A stretch of DNA of 59,959 nucleotides from Bacteroidia bacterium (GTDB lineage: Bacteria; Bacteroidota; Bacteroidia; Chitinophagales; Saprospiraceae). The translations under genes and the position numbers were made by a program. The stretch is taken from NCBI GenBank assembly GCA_030430845.1, contig JAUIKE010000032.1:1-59959 (forward strand), written 5' to 3'. Position 1 is the stretch's first letter; every line of letters begins with the position of its first letter. Positions 7,457 to 16,851 of this stretch are shown in pieces. Under the pieces are notes generated by a model. That model worked only from the letters and a program-made list of their open reading frames with translations. It was not told where the DNA came from and ran no database searches.

Positions 7457-10099
7457 TTAATCCTCCTCCAATATCCGCTTTAACTCATTCAATTTCATCA
7501 TACACTCGATCGGCGTCATATTATTCAACTCCAAATCAAGCAAAGCCTCTTTAATTTTACCCATTTGAGGATCGACTGTTTCAAAAATGCTCAGTTGCAG
7601 GGCCTGCTCTGAAATCGCAGCAGTGGCCGGTTTTTTAACTTTTACGCCATTGGAATCCACCGGTTCCAGTTCCTGCTCGATCGATTTTTGTTCCAGCTGG
7701 TGCAGGATCTGCACGGCCCGCTCTACGATCTGATGCGGCATCCCTGCCATTTTCGCTACGTGAATACCAAAGCTATGCTCACTACCTCCGGGCACTAATT
7801 TCCGCAAAAAGATGACCTTATGCCCTACCTCTTTGGTAGCTACATTAAAGTTTTTGACCCTGCCCAATCTGGCTGCCAGGTCATTTAATTCGTGATAATG
7901 AGTTGCAAAAAGCGTCTTGGGTTTATAAGTACCCGAATGCAGATACTCCGCAATGGACCAGGCAATGGAGATGCCATCATAGGTGCTCGTTCCCCTGCCG
8001 ATCTCATCTAGCAGGATTAGGCTGCGGTCCGAAATATTGTTCATGATGCTGGCCGTTTCATTCATTTCTACCATAAAGGTCGACTCACCGGATGAAATGT
8101 TATCAGAAGCCCCGACCCTCGTAAACACCTTGTCGATCAAGCCCAGGCGGGCGGAGCCGGCCGGAACAAAGGAGCCCATCTGGGCCATAAGCGATATTAA
8201 AGCCGTTTGGCGGAGCAAAGCTGATTTACCGGACATGTTGGGGCCGGTGATCATCAATATCTGTTGTTCTTCATTATCCAGATATACATCATTCGGAACA
8301 TACTCCTCTCCCAAAGGCAATTGAGTTTCGATCACTGGGTGCCTACCCTCTTTAATGTCGATGACAAAGCTATCGTCAATCTCCGGCTTACAATAATTAT
8401 TCTTCTGTGCGATCTTGGCAAAGGACAGCAGGCAGTCAAGACGGGCAATCAGCATCGCATTATGCTGAACAGGGCGGATATAGTCCGCCAGATCAAGTAC
8501 CAACTGCTGGAACAGTCGCTCCTCTAAGGCCAGGATCTTCTCTTCGGCACCCAGGATTTTGGTTTCCAGGATTTTCAGCTCTTCCGTGATGTATCTTTCC
8601 GAATTAGTAAGCGTTTGCTTTCGAATCCACTCTTCGGGAACCTCGTTCTTGTATTTGTTAGTTACCTCCAGGTAATAGCCAAAAACATTGTTAAAGCCAA
8701 TTTTCAGGCTATTGATCCCAGTTCGCTCAGCCTCAGTGGTTTGTATCTTAACAAGTATATCTTTACTATTCTTGATAATACCTCTTAACTCATCCAATTC
8801 TTCGTCACAACCGGCAGCGATGACCCCCCCCTTGGTCAGGTTAACCGGAGGTTCATCCATCAGCCAGGTTTGGATTCTTTCTATCAATTTAGCGCATGGA
8901 TTGAGTCCTTCCGCCATATTAACCAAGTAGTCCAAACCACCGTTTTCCAAAATTTCTTTGGTTGGGCCGACACACATCAAAGCTTTTTTGAGCTGAACGA
9001 CTTCTCTGGGATTGATCTTACCCAAGGGCACTTTTGAGATCAATCTTTCCAGGTCTCCAATCTGTTGGATCTGCTGAATAAGGGAGCGGCTGAATTCTGC
9101 ATGCCGGATCAGGTACTCCACCGCGTTCAGGCGGGCATTGATAGCCTGTTTGCTTTTGAGGGGAAGGACCACCCACTTTTTGAGCATCCGGGCTCCCATT
9201 GGAGAGATCGTCTGATCGAGGATATTGATCAAAGGAACACCACCGTCATGATTAGAATAAAGCATTTCGAGGTTGCGAATGGTAAAGCGGTCCAGCCATA
9301 CGTATTTATCCGGCTGTATACGGCTAAAACTATTGATGTGCTGGAGGTCCTTATTTTCGGTAGTCGACAGATAATGCAACACCGCACCACCGGCTATCTG
9401 GGAGAGATCCATTTCTTCTACACCAAACCCCTTTAAACTGCTAACAGCGAAATGTTCCAGCAGTTTTTCCCGGCCAAAGTCATAGGTATAAATCCACTCA
9501 TCCAGCGGATATTCATAAAAACGATCTCCGAACAGTTTTTGGAATTCTTTTTTGCGATCTTTAGGATAAAGGACTTCGGAAGGATAAAAGCTTTGCAACA
9601 GTTTATCCACATAAGCCTGATCGCCTTCACAGCAAAGGAACTCTCCGGTGGAAATATCTAAAAAGACCAGTCCAAACTGCCCCTTTCTGCCGAATGCCAC
9701 AGATGCCAGGTAATTGTTGGATTTATGGTCCAGCAATTTTTCATCAACGGCAATACCTGGGGTGACGACTTCTGTGACCCCTCTTTTGACGATCTTTTTT
9801 TGCGGACTGGGTTTTTCCAATTGTTCGCAAATCGCTACTCTGAAGCCAGCCTTTACTAATTTCGGCAAATAAATATCCATAGAATGGTGGGGAAAGCCGG
9901 CCAGTTCGATATCACTGCCGCCGTTATTTCGCTTGGTAAGCACAATCCCTAAGGCATTGGAAGCCGTAACGGCATCCTCTCCAAAAGTCTCATAAAAGTC
10001 TCCTACCCTGAATAATAAAATTGCATCCGGGTACTTTGATTTCACTTTGAAGTATTGTTTCATCAATGGAGTCACTTTGCCACTCTTTCCTTTAGCCAT
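7457..10099 (-). CDS. mutS: DNA mismatch repair protein MutS
   Basis: 880 residues, normal for bacterial MutS. It binds mispairs and, with MutL, starts mismatch repair. The mismatch-reading motif FRVGDFYETFGEDA sits near residues 29-42 (Phe-x-Glu wedge). The ATPase has Walker A TGPNMSGKSALLRQ near 617 and Walker B LILLDEIGRGTSTYDG near 693, and the C-terminal helix-turn-helix region contains HVAKMAGMPHQIVERA. The very end (PIECMMKLNELKRIL) matches the common C-terminus. A -7-like TATATTTG element (plus CAAATATA, 10200-10207) lies upstream, without a convincing -33 partner. dapB follows 30 bp downstream. Confidence 0.97.
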   Translation of the reverse strand: MAKGKSGKVTPLMKQYFKVKSKYPDAILLFRVGDFYETFGEDAVTASNALGIVLTKRNNGGSDIELAGFPHHSMDIYLPKLVKAGFRVAICEQLEKPSPQKKIVKRGVTEVVTPGIAVDEKLLDHKSNNYLASVAFGRKGQFGLVFLDISTGEFLCCEGDQAYVDKLLQSFYPSEVLYPKDRKKEFQKLFGDRFYEYPLDEWIYTYDFGREKLLEHFAVSSLKGFGVEEMDLSQIAGGAVLHYLSTTENKDLQHINSFSRIQPDKYVWLDRFTIRNLEMLYSNHDGGVPLINILDQTISPMGARMLKKWVVLPLKSKQAINARLNAVEYLIRHAEFSRSLIQQIQQIGDLERLISKVPLGKINPREVVQLKKALMCVGPTKEILENGGLDYLVNMAEGLNPCAKLIERIQTWLMDEPPVNLTKGGVIAAGCDEELDELRGIIKNSKDILVKIQTTEAERTGINSLKIGFNNVFGYYLEVTNKYKNEVPEEWIRKQTLTNSERYITEELKILETKILGAEEKILALEERLFQQLVLDLADYIRPVQHNAMLIARLDCLLSFAKIAQKNNYCKPEIDDSFVIDIKEGRHPVIETQLPLGEEYVPNDVYLDNEEQQILMITGPNMSGKSALLRQTALISLMAQMGSFVPAGSARLGLIDKVFTRVGASDNISSGESTFMVEMNETASIMNNISDRSLILLDEIGRGTSTYDGISIAWSIAEYLHSGTYKPKTLFATHYHELNDLAARLGRVKNFNVATKEVGHKVIFLRKLVPGGSEHSFGIHVAKMAGMPHQIVERAVQILHQLEQKSIEQELEPVDSNGVKVKKPATAAISEQALQLSIFETVDPQMGKIKEALLDLELNNMTPIECMMKLNELKRILEED

Positions 10100-10870
<771 letters not shown>

Positions 10871-10901
10871 TTTCCATTCTGACCACAAATAAATAAAAAA
10901 A

Positions 10902-10938
10902 TGCCTCTCTCGCTCCAAGCGGGGGAGGCGTTTTTTTT
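10902..10938 (+). terminator. Intrinsic terminator of the ferredoxin gene
   Basis: A GC-rich stem (GCCTC..CGCT with AGCG..GAGGC, about 11 bp with mismatches) is followed by eight T (10931-10938). It separates the ferredoxin from fhs. Confidence 0.85.
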
Positions 10939-10976
10939 ATATTTGGCTAGTTCTTTAACCAAACTAAAACCAACGA

Positions 10977-12647
10977 ATGAAATCAGATATTGAAATCGCG
11001 CAGTCGGTATCCATCCGGGATATCCGCGACGTAGCCCAAAAAGTAGGGCTACACGAAGACCAACTTTTCCTTTACGGCCGACACAAAGCCAAAATCCCTC
11101 TCGACCTTATTGATGAACAAAAAATCAAACAAAACCAACTTATCCTGGTTTCTGCCATTTCTCCAACTCCTGCCGGAGAAGGAAAAACGACCGTCTCCAT
11201 CGGCCTGACCGAAGGGATGAACCGTATTGGTAAGCAAACCATGGCGGTACTCAGAGAACCTTCTCTGGGGCCTGTTTTTGGTATCAAAGGTGGCGCAACA
11301 GGAGGAGGACATTCTCAGGTGATCCCCATGGAAGATATCAACCTCCACTTCACCGGAGATTTCTCAGCCATAGAAAAAGCTCATAATCTGTTGGCTGCTT
11401 TGATCGACAATACCATCCAGAACAAACATTCGACGCTTAATCTAGACCCCCGAACCGTTCAGTGGAAAAGAGTGATGGACATGAACGACCGGGCCCTGCG
11501 TAACATCATTGTCGGGCTGGGCGGTCCTACCAATGGCGTGCCTCGTGAGTCAGGCTTTGATATTACGGCCGCCTCCGAGATCATGGCCATTCTGTGCATG
11601 TCTAAAGACCGGGCCGACTTGAAAAGAAGGATCGACAATATATTTGTCGGTTTTACTTACGATCGCCAGCCTGTTTATGCCAAAGACTTTAAAGGAAGCG
11701 GTGCCATGGCAGCCCTGCTAAAAGATGCCGTCCTGCCTAACCTGGTCCAAACCCTGGAAGGCAATCCTGCCATCATTCACGGAGGACCTTTTGCCAATAT
11801 CGCCCAAGGCACCAATACGATCATTGCCACTAAGATGGGCCTATCCTTATCTGATTATGTGGTTACAGAGGCCGGCTTCGGCTTTGACCTGGGCGGAGAA
11901 AAATTCCTGGACATCAAATGTCCCAATGCGGGTCTGTCGCCTAAAGCAATTGTATTAGTAGCAACCATCAGAGCGCTCAAATATCACGGAGGGGCTTCCC
12001 TCAAGGAAATTAACGAACCCAATCCGGAAGCGGTGGCAAAAGGTCTCGTCAACCTGGAGAAGCATCTCGAAAATACTCGTTTGTATAATCTTCCTGCTGT
12101 AGTCGCCATTAACCACTTTGTGCATGATACGGAGGAAGAAATACAGTTGGTAAAAGAAAAATGTGAGTCCATGGGCTTTAAAGCGGTCCTAACGCAGGTT
12201 TGGGAAAAAGGAGGAGCCGGCGCTGAAGATTTAGCCAGATCTGTAGTGGAAGCCATAAATGGCAACCAACAGACTTTCACGCCTCTGTACGATTGGGATT
12301 GGCCTGTAGAGAAAAAAATAGAAACGCTGGCTACCAAAATATACGGTGCAGAGGGCGTAGAATACGGCTCCGATGCCCGGAGAGACTTGCGGCGGATTAA
12401 GAAGTTAGAACTGGAGCACCTGCCGATTTGTATGGCCAAAACACAAAAATCACTTTCTGACGATCCAAAGTTGATCGGCCGGCCGAAAGGATTCCGGCTG
12501 CATATCCGTGAAATAGAGGTGGCTGCGGGTGCTGGTTTTCTGATCCCCATCACGGGGGCGATGATGCGCATGCCTGGCCTTCCCGGCACGCCAGCGGCTG
12601 AACAAATTGGTATTGATAATGAAGGAAATATAAGTGGACTATTTTAA
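10977..12647 (+). CDS. fhs: Formate--tetrahydrofolate ligase
   Basis: 556 residues, the standard length. It makes 10-formyl-THF from formate, ATP and THF in one-carbon metabolism. The phosphate-binding loop is PTPAGEGKTTVSIGL (about 63-77). Further family blocks are LREPSLGPVFGIKGGATGGGHSQV, LNLDPRTVQWKRVMDMNDRALR and TEAGFGFDLGGEKF (each quoted in part). The C-terminus TGAMMRMPGLPGTPAAEQI is typical. The ATG at 10977 follows the ferredoxin terminator by 38 bp. A small membrane protein starts three bases after the stop, so the two are probably co-transcribed. Confidence 0.96.
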   Translation: MKSDIEIAQSVSIRDIRDVAQKVGLHEDQLFLYGRHKAKIPLDLIDEQKIKQNQLILVSAISPTPAGEGKTTVSIGLTEGMNRIGKQTMAVLREPSLGPVFGIKGGATGGGHSQVIPMEDINLHFTGDFSAIEKAHNLLAALIDNTIQNKHSTLNLDPRTVQWKRVMDMNDRALRNIIVGLGGPTNGVPRESGFDITAASEIMAILCMSKDRADLKRRIDNIFVGFTYDRQPVYAKDFKGSGAMAALLKDAVLPNLVQTLEGNPAIIHGGPFANIAQGTNTIIATKMGLSLSDYVVTEAGFGFDLGGEKFLDIKCPNAGLSPKAIVLVATIRALKYHGGASLKEINEPNPEAVAKGLVNLEKHLENTRLYNLPAVVAINHFVHDTEEEIQLVKEKCESMGFKAVLTQVWEKGGAGAEDLARSVVEAINGNQQTFTPLYDWDWPVEKKIETLATKIYGAEGVEYGSDARRDLRRIKKLELEHLPICMAKTQKSLSDDPKLIGRPKGFRLHIREIEVAAGAGFLIPITGAMMRMPGLPGTPAAEQIGIDNEGNISGLF

Positions 12648-12650
12648 ACA

Positions 12651-13211
12651 ATGGACAAAACTCAACTCGACAAGCTGCGCATTGAATTATCCCTGGAAGC
12701 CAAGAACGGCATCAACTTCATCCTTGGAGCCATCCTTTGCTGGGGACTCATTACCTGGATCTGGACGATGCCGATGAATGATCAGCAAAGTGCCTTTTGG
12801 ACGTTTATGGCGGTGGCTCCGATGATGCCGGCCGCCTGGTTGTTTTCAAAAATCCTGAAGACAAAATGGACGGTAGCAGGCAATCCCTTGCAGCCGCTAG
12901 GCCTTTGGATGAATTTTGCCCAGCTATTTTACTTCCCCTTTATTTTTCTGGCATTCTTCCGGGCGCCCGCCGATATGCCGATGGCCTACGCCATCATTAC
13001 CGGTGCCCATTTTTTTCCGTATGGCTGGTTTTATAAAACGATGGCTTACCCGGTTATGGCGGGCGTTACCGCCATTGGAGCTGCTATTATCGGCAGTATG
13101 GCCAGTAGCTGGGATGTATATAAAGTAGGTGGCTATATGGTCATTTGCCTGATTGTACTGGCGATTTGGCTGTGGATTGATTACAAGAATAAGGATCAGG
13201 CGGCCGTCTGA
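12651..13211 (+). CDS. Small multi-pass membrane protein of unknown function
   Basis: 186 residues. After an amphipathic start (MDKTQLDKLRIELSLEAKNGINF) there are five or six hydrophobic segments: about 23-40, 50-68, 88-105, 113-130, 136-151 and 160-178. The layout, with a charged N-terminal helix and the NGINFILGAILCWG start of the first segment, resembles the DUF7010 family as I remember it; not confirmed. No catalytic motif is seen. It follows fhs by three bases and converges on the minus-strand gene ending at 13215, again three bases away. Confidence 0.75.
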   Translation: MDKTQLDKLRIELSLEAKNGINFILGAILCWGLITWIWTMPMNDQQSAFWTFMAVAPMMPAAWLFSKILKTKWTVAGNPLQPLGLWMNFAQLFYFPFIFLAFFRAPADMPMAYAIITGAHFFPYGWFYKTMAYPVMAGVTAIGAAIIGSMASSWDVYKVGGYMVICLIVLAIWLWIDYKNKDQAAV

Positions 13212-13214
13212 TCC

Positions 13215-13469
13215 TTACTCTTCCACCAGATGTTCATCCAGCGGCTTGCCAAATTGGATCATACGCATTTGTTCCTGGCACTTTTCGCAAGTCCCAAGAT
13301 GGCTGGCCATTCGCTGATATTCACTACTGGAACCATCTATTTTCCCCCGTACAAACGCACGGATCTCCTCATCATCCAGGCATTTGCCTCGAAGTATGAT
13401 AGCCCTGGCAATGATCCATAAAACAGAAAGCACCACCAAGATCATAGTCGCAAATAATAAATCCCTCAT
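13215..13469 (-). CDS. Small membrane protein with zinc-ribbon-like HxxxCxxC motif
   Basis: 84 residues. One N-terminal membrane segment (about 5-26) is followed by a short cytoplasmic or periplasmic domain with HLGTCEKCQ (about 62-70), the His-x3-Cys-x2-Cys arrangement of anti-sigma zinc-binding (zf-HC2-like) modules. The start overlaps the stop of the aminotransferase by four bases, a translational coupling arrangement. No sigma factor is adjacent on this side; the ECF gene at 16054 is two genes upstream on the same strand. A redox- or zinc-binding accessory role is possible, but unproven. Confidence 0.7.
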   Translation of the reverse strand: MRDLLFATMILVVLSVLWIIARAIILRGKCLDDEEIRAFVRGKIDGSSSEYQRMASHLGTCEKCQEQMRMIQFGKPLDEHLVEE

Positions 13470-14647
13470 ATCTCATTCAAGTGAACAGAAGCGCTCCTTT
13501 TAGCCTGACGAAAGCAATCCAACAACAGCTCCAGATCCTTTTTTTCATTGTATAAATGACAGGAAACCCGGATCGAACTTCCCCGCAAGGACACAAAGAC
13601 CTTGTTCGCCTTTAATATTTCACTCAATCTTTCCCTGTCAAAAGTATTATCCAGGCGCACTCCGACCAAATGTTCGCCGCGATGCCCCTTTTGCTCTACC
13701 TGTCCTCCCAAAGCTTTCAACTCGGGTAGAATTTGGTCCCATAAATGCCCGCAATAGGTTTGAATTTCCTCAGGTTTCCAATCAAGCAATTGCTCTATTG
13801 CACGATTGAGCATAGGGACCAGAGCAAAATTGCTTTGCTCCCCCATCGAATATCGACCGGCCTTGGGCTGGTAAGCGCCCTGGTAGTTCACCAGTTCTTT
13901 GAAGTTTTCGCTATGCAGTCGATTGATCCAGTTTTCCTCAATAGGGCGGCCTTGATCAAAATATTCTCCATAATAGGCCACTCCCAGGCTGTAAGGCCCC
14001 ATCAACCATTTATAACCGGCACAGATCAATGCATCGGCTTGGATTTCCTGCATGTCAAAAGGAAGGGCTCCGACGGATTGAGTGCCGTCGATCACCAATA
14101 AGGCGCCCATCTCCCGGCTTCTCTGCCGAATTGCGGAAAGGTCATATTTTGTGCCGTCTGCCCAATGCACATGAGATAAGGCTACCACCCTGGTCTGCTC
14201 ATCAATAGCCTCCAATATGGCCTCATTCCATGCTGCGGCCCGGTTTTCGGAGGCAGGAGCCTTGACCATTCTAATACTTCCCTCATATTCATCGGCCAGC
14301 CGTTTCCAGGAATAATAATTACTGGGAAACTGCTCTTCTACGATGACAATATTTTCACCCTTTTTTAATTGAATATTATTCGCCACAGTGGCTATTCCGT
14401 AAGAAACGGATGGAATGAGCGCAATTCGATCCTTATCGGCTACATTGACCAGGCGGGCAAAATTTGCTTTGAGCTTATCCATAGGATCGAAAAAATCCTC
14501 AACAGCGATCTCGTAAGGACGACCCTTTCGAGCCATCAGTTCCGTACCTAGTTGAGTGATGCTCTTCAATTGAGGGGACATATAGGCTCCGTTCAGGTAA
14601 GTAACCTTTTCCTCGAGGTCAAAAAGAGATTTTTGGCAGTTTATCAT
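13466..14647 (-). CDS. Aminotransferase class V family protein (PLP-dependent)
   Basis: 393 residues of fold type I PLP enzyme, near the cysteine desulfurase / isopenicillin N epimerase group. It has YLNGAYMSPQ at the start, LSHVHWADGTKYDL, the PLP-ring aspartate in LVIDGTQSVGALPFD, and the Schiff-base lysine in ICAGYKWLMGPYSLG (about residue 211). The C-terminal strand VFVSLRGSSIRVSCHLYN is also typical. No cysteine in the usual desulfurase catalytic loop is evident, so desulfurase activity is not assured, and the substrate cannot be assigned. It is coupled by a four-base overlap to the small membrane protein downstream. Confidence 0.85.
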   Translation of the reverse strand: MINCQKSLFDLEEKVTYLNGAYMSPQLKSITQLGTELMARKGRPYEIAVEDFFDPMDKLKANFARLVNVADKDRIALIPSVSYGIATVANNIQLKKGENIVIVEEQFPSNYYSWKRLADEYEGSIRMVKAPASENRAAAWNEAILEAIDEQTRVVALSHVHWADGTKYDLSAIRQRSREMGALLVIDGTQSVGALPFDMQEIQADALICAGYKWLMGPYSLGVAYYGEYFDQGRPIEENWINRLHSENFKELVNYQGAYQPKAGRYSMGEQSNFALVPMLNRAIEQLLDWKPEEIQTYCGHLWDQILPELKALGGQVEQKGHRGEHLVGVRLDNTFDRERLSEILKANKVFVSLRGSSIRVSCHLYNEKKDLELLLDCFRQAKRSASVHLNEI

Positions 14648-14696
14648 GATGACAGATTTTGAGATCTGTCAAGATAAAAAAGTCTGTGGTTTTCAC

Positions 14697-16064
14697 CTAC
14701 TTAAATCGATAAGAAACCCCCAGTCTCCATTTCCGATCAAAGGCTTCCAGGTCTAATCCTTGGAATAAGTTTTGGAATCCGTGCTCATAACTCATCATAG
14801 CTTCCAAACGGCTATTCAGACGGTATCCAATACCCAAATGAGCCCCCACATCCCAACGATTCAGTTTATCAGTGGGGAACGTACTGCCCGGATCTAGTTT
14901 TACAAGGGAAGAGTACAGCCCTTCTTGCGGATCCGAGCCTGCAAAAGACACCTGCTGATCGTCGGTTGCAGGTTCACGGGTAAATACATTGCGATAAGAC
15001 AATTGGGCACCTCCAAAAGCGGTCCATTTTTGCCCCATACGCCAGCGTAAACTGAGTGGCAATTGAAACTGGCGAACCTTCAATTGCAATTGGTTCGCAG
15101 CTTCCTGGGCCGTCAATGTATCTACCTGCCTGTTAGGAGGGAAACTGGTAGTCGGATCACTGTTTTCGGAATTTGCATCCAATCGAGTATTGGCTGGGAC
15201 CGATACGGCGGAAGGACTTAAATAGATTTGTTCGTATTGTAAACCCATCCTTAAGGACAAGCGGGGGGTGAAAAAATGTGGCCTTTGCCCCCAAACACCT
15301 AATGACCCGCCATTCATACTGGAAAACTCGGTGCTTAGCACAGAGGCTTGAACGCCCCAGTTCCATTTAGAAGTTTTGGGTCTGACTTTAGATTTGAACT
15401 CAATGGATTCAGGCGTTTTTCTCAAAGGCCACGATAATTCTTTGAATCCAGTTTCTAAAAAGGAAAGAGCGGCAACAGCGTAGCTGTTGCGCTCATGTTC
15501 CTTCATGATAAGGAAATTGTCGGATTCTACTTGATCTTCAGCAGAAGACTGCTGTTCATGGGATGATATCCAAGCGGCTTCCTTTTGATCGGAAGACTTG
15601 GCAATTTGAGATTCGCTAATTGAATTTTTAGAAACAGCCGACTGCAGGGGTGTTTCTCCTTTTATACTGGAAATGACTGGAACAGGGTTTTCCCTAGATG
15701 TATTTTCAGGAATGATTTTATCAGGTTCAGTAGATTGAGCGCTTGCGGCCTGTTTTGTTTTTTCTTCAGGGGTAGTATTCGGAAGAACAGCAACAGAGGC
15801 ATCTAATTCAGAAGGATCCTTCACAGTTTCTATCGTTTGATCCACCAAAGGTAAGGAGGTTCGATCATCTACTCTAATCACATTGGAAGCAGGTCCAAAA
15901 AGCCAGCCTGCTCCACCAAGGATGACCAAGCCCAAAGCCCAGAGCCATATCAGCTGACGGCTTCTGCTTTGTACCGGCATCTCCCTATCCAGGAGCATTT
16001 CCATTTCGCTCCAGGCCCGGTCGGTGAAAGCTTGATCAAATAAATGTTCCTCTCTATCGTGCAT
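14697..16064 (-). CDS. Anti-sigma-like N-terminus fused to outer-membrane beta-barrel-like domain
   Basis: 455 residues. The first about 37 residues are charged and cytoplasmic-looking (HLFDQAFTDRAWSEMEMLLDREMP), followed by one membrane segment (about 39-59). A long Ser/Thr/Glu-rich linker runs to about 205. The C-terminal half alternates like an outer-membrane barrel (PorT/OmpA-like), ending LEAMMSYEHGFQNLF, then WRLGVSYRFK with the terminal aromatic/Lys. The start overlaps the end of the ECF sigma gene by 11 bases, so it is very probably its regulator. A barrel tethered by an inner-membrane segment is topologically puzzling: either it stays periplasmic, or the segment is a long signal sequence. 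Confidence 0.75.
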   Translation of the reverse strand: MHDREEHLFDQAFTDRAWSEMEMLLDREMPVQSRSRQLIWLWALGLVILGGAGWLFGPASNVIRVDDRTSLPLVDQTIETVKDPSELDASVAVLPNTTPEEKTKQAASAQSTEPDKIIPENTSRENPVPVISSIKGETPLQSAVSKNSISESQIAKSSDQKEAAWISSHEQQSSAEDQVESDNFLIMKEHERNSYAVAALSFLETGFKELSWPLRKTPESIEFKSKVRPKTSKWNWGVQASVLSTEFSSMNGGSLGVWGQRPHFFTPRLSLRMGLQYEQIYLSPSAVSVPANTRLDANSENSDPTTSFPPNRQVDTLTAQEAANQLQLKVRQFQLPLSLRWRMGQKWTAFGGAQLSYRNVFTREPATDDQQVSFAGSDPQEGLYSSLVKLDPGSTFPTDKLNRWDVGAHLGIGYRLNSRLEAMMSYEHGFQNLFQGLDLEAFDRKWRLGVSYRFK

Positions 16065-16614
16065 AATTCTTTTTGTTGTAGAATTGTCCTATCAATCGTT
16101 TGAGTTTTTTTCTGGCGGTTGATAAATGCCATTTGGAAGTCCCTTCGCTGATGCCCAACATTTTTCCGATTTCGACATGGGTATATCCATCGATGGCGTA
16201 CAGTACAAAGACATCGCGGGTCGCATCCGGCAGTTCATCAACCAGTTTGAGTATATCTTCCAGGTATAGTTTATTCAGTGCGGTTTCCGAAACCGGCGCA
16301 TCGCGATCTTCCATTTCAAGGAAAAAGACCTTTCTTTCTTTTTTCTTGAAGTGATCTGACAGGCTATGAAAAACCAGTTTTCTTATCCAACCCTCCAAAG
16401 AGCCCTTAAACTGAAAAGTGTGCAGTTTTTTGAATACCCTTAGAAAGCCTGTATTGACAATTTCCATTGCCAGGTCTTTATCCTGGGTATAGCGCATACA
16501 CATCCGCATCATACTGTCAAAGTATTGCCGGTACAGATATTCCTGGCAGTAACGATCATTTCGCACACAACCTTCTACCAATTCCCGCTCTGTGTATTTG
16601 GGCGCCTTGGGCAT
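16054..16614 (-). CDS. ECF-type RNA polymerase sigma factor
   Basis: 186 residues. The sigma-2 region contains DLAMEIVNTGFLRVFKKLHTF and FKGSLEGWIRKLVFH; a linker follows; sigma-4 has LPDATRDVFVLYAIDGYTH then VEIGKMLGISEGTSKWHLST (helix-turn-helix), ending ARKKLKRLI. It directs transcription of an unknown regulon, probably under control of the overlapping downstream gene. No -33/-7 match I trust is seen upstream. One unusual point is NTGFLRV where most sigma-70 ECFs have Q[ED]xFxxV/A. Confidence 0.93.
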   Translation of the reverse strand: MPKAPKYTERELVEGCVRNDRYCQEYLYRQYFDSMMRMCMRYTQDKDLAMEIVNTGFLRVFKKLHTFQFKGSLEGWIRKLVFHSLSDHFKKKERKVFFLEMEDRDAPVSETALNKLYLEDILKLVDELPDATRDVFVLYAIDGYTHVEIGKMLGISEGTSKWHLSTARKKLKRLIGQFYNKKNYAR

Positions 16615-16798
16615 ATTGAATTGTTAGCTAACGTCTATTAAAGAAAACAATGAATGTCTCATAAGGCGAATCTATTGTTTTCCGTTTGTTTGGTCCATGA
16701 TTTTAGATCAAAAAAAACAATCTGATGATGTAGACTGCCCTAACACCTTAAAGGGTTGGGTAGAAAAGCAATTTTTTTTTCAAATTGAAAAAATCCCT

Positions 16799-16823
16799 AT
16801 ACCCACTACCCAATACCCACTAC
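16799..16823. repeat. Direct repeat of ATACCCACTAC
   Basis: Two 11-base copies at 16799-16809 and 16813-16823, separated by CCA, in the leader of the esterase gene. Low-complexity spacers of this kind also occur at 7421-7447 and 25688-25749. Confidence 0.5.
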
Positions 16824-16851
16824 TCTTATTATTTTACGAGCAAAAAATTCC

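Noticed and set aside
11984..12589. Minus-strand frame (201 codons) opposite fhs
   Set aside because: Shadow of fhs; Ser/Pro/Arg-rich translation without domain features.
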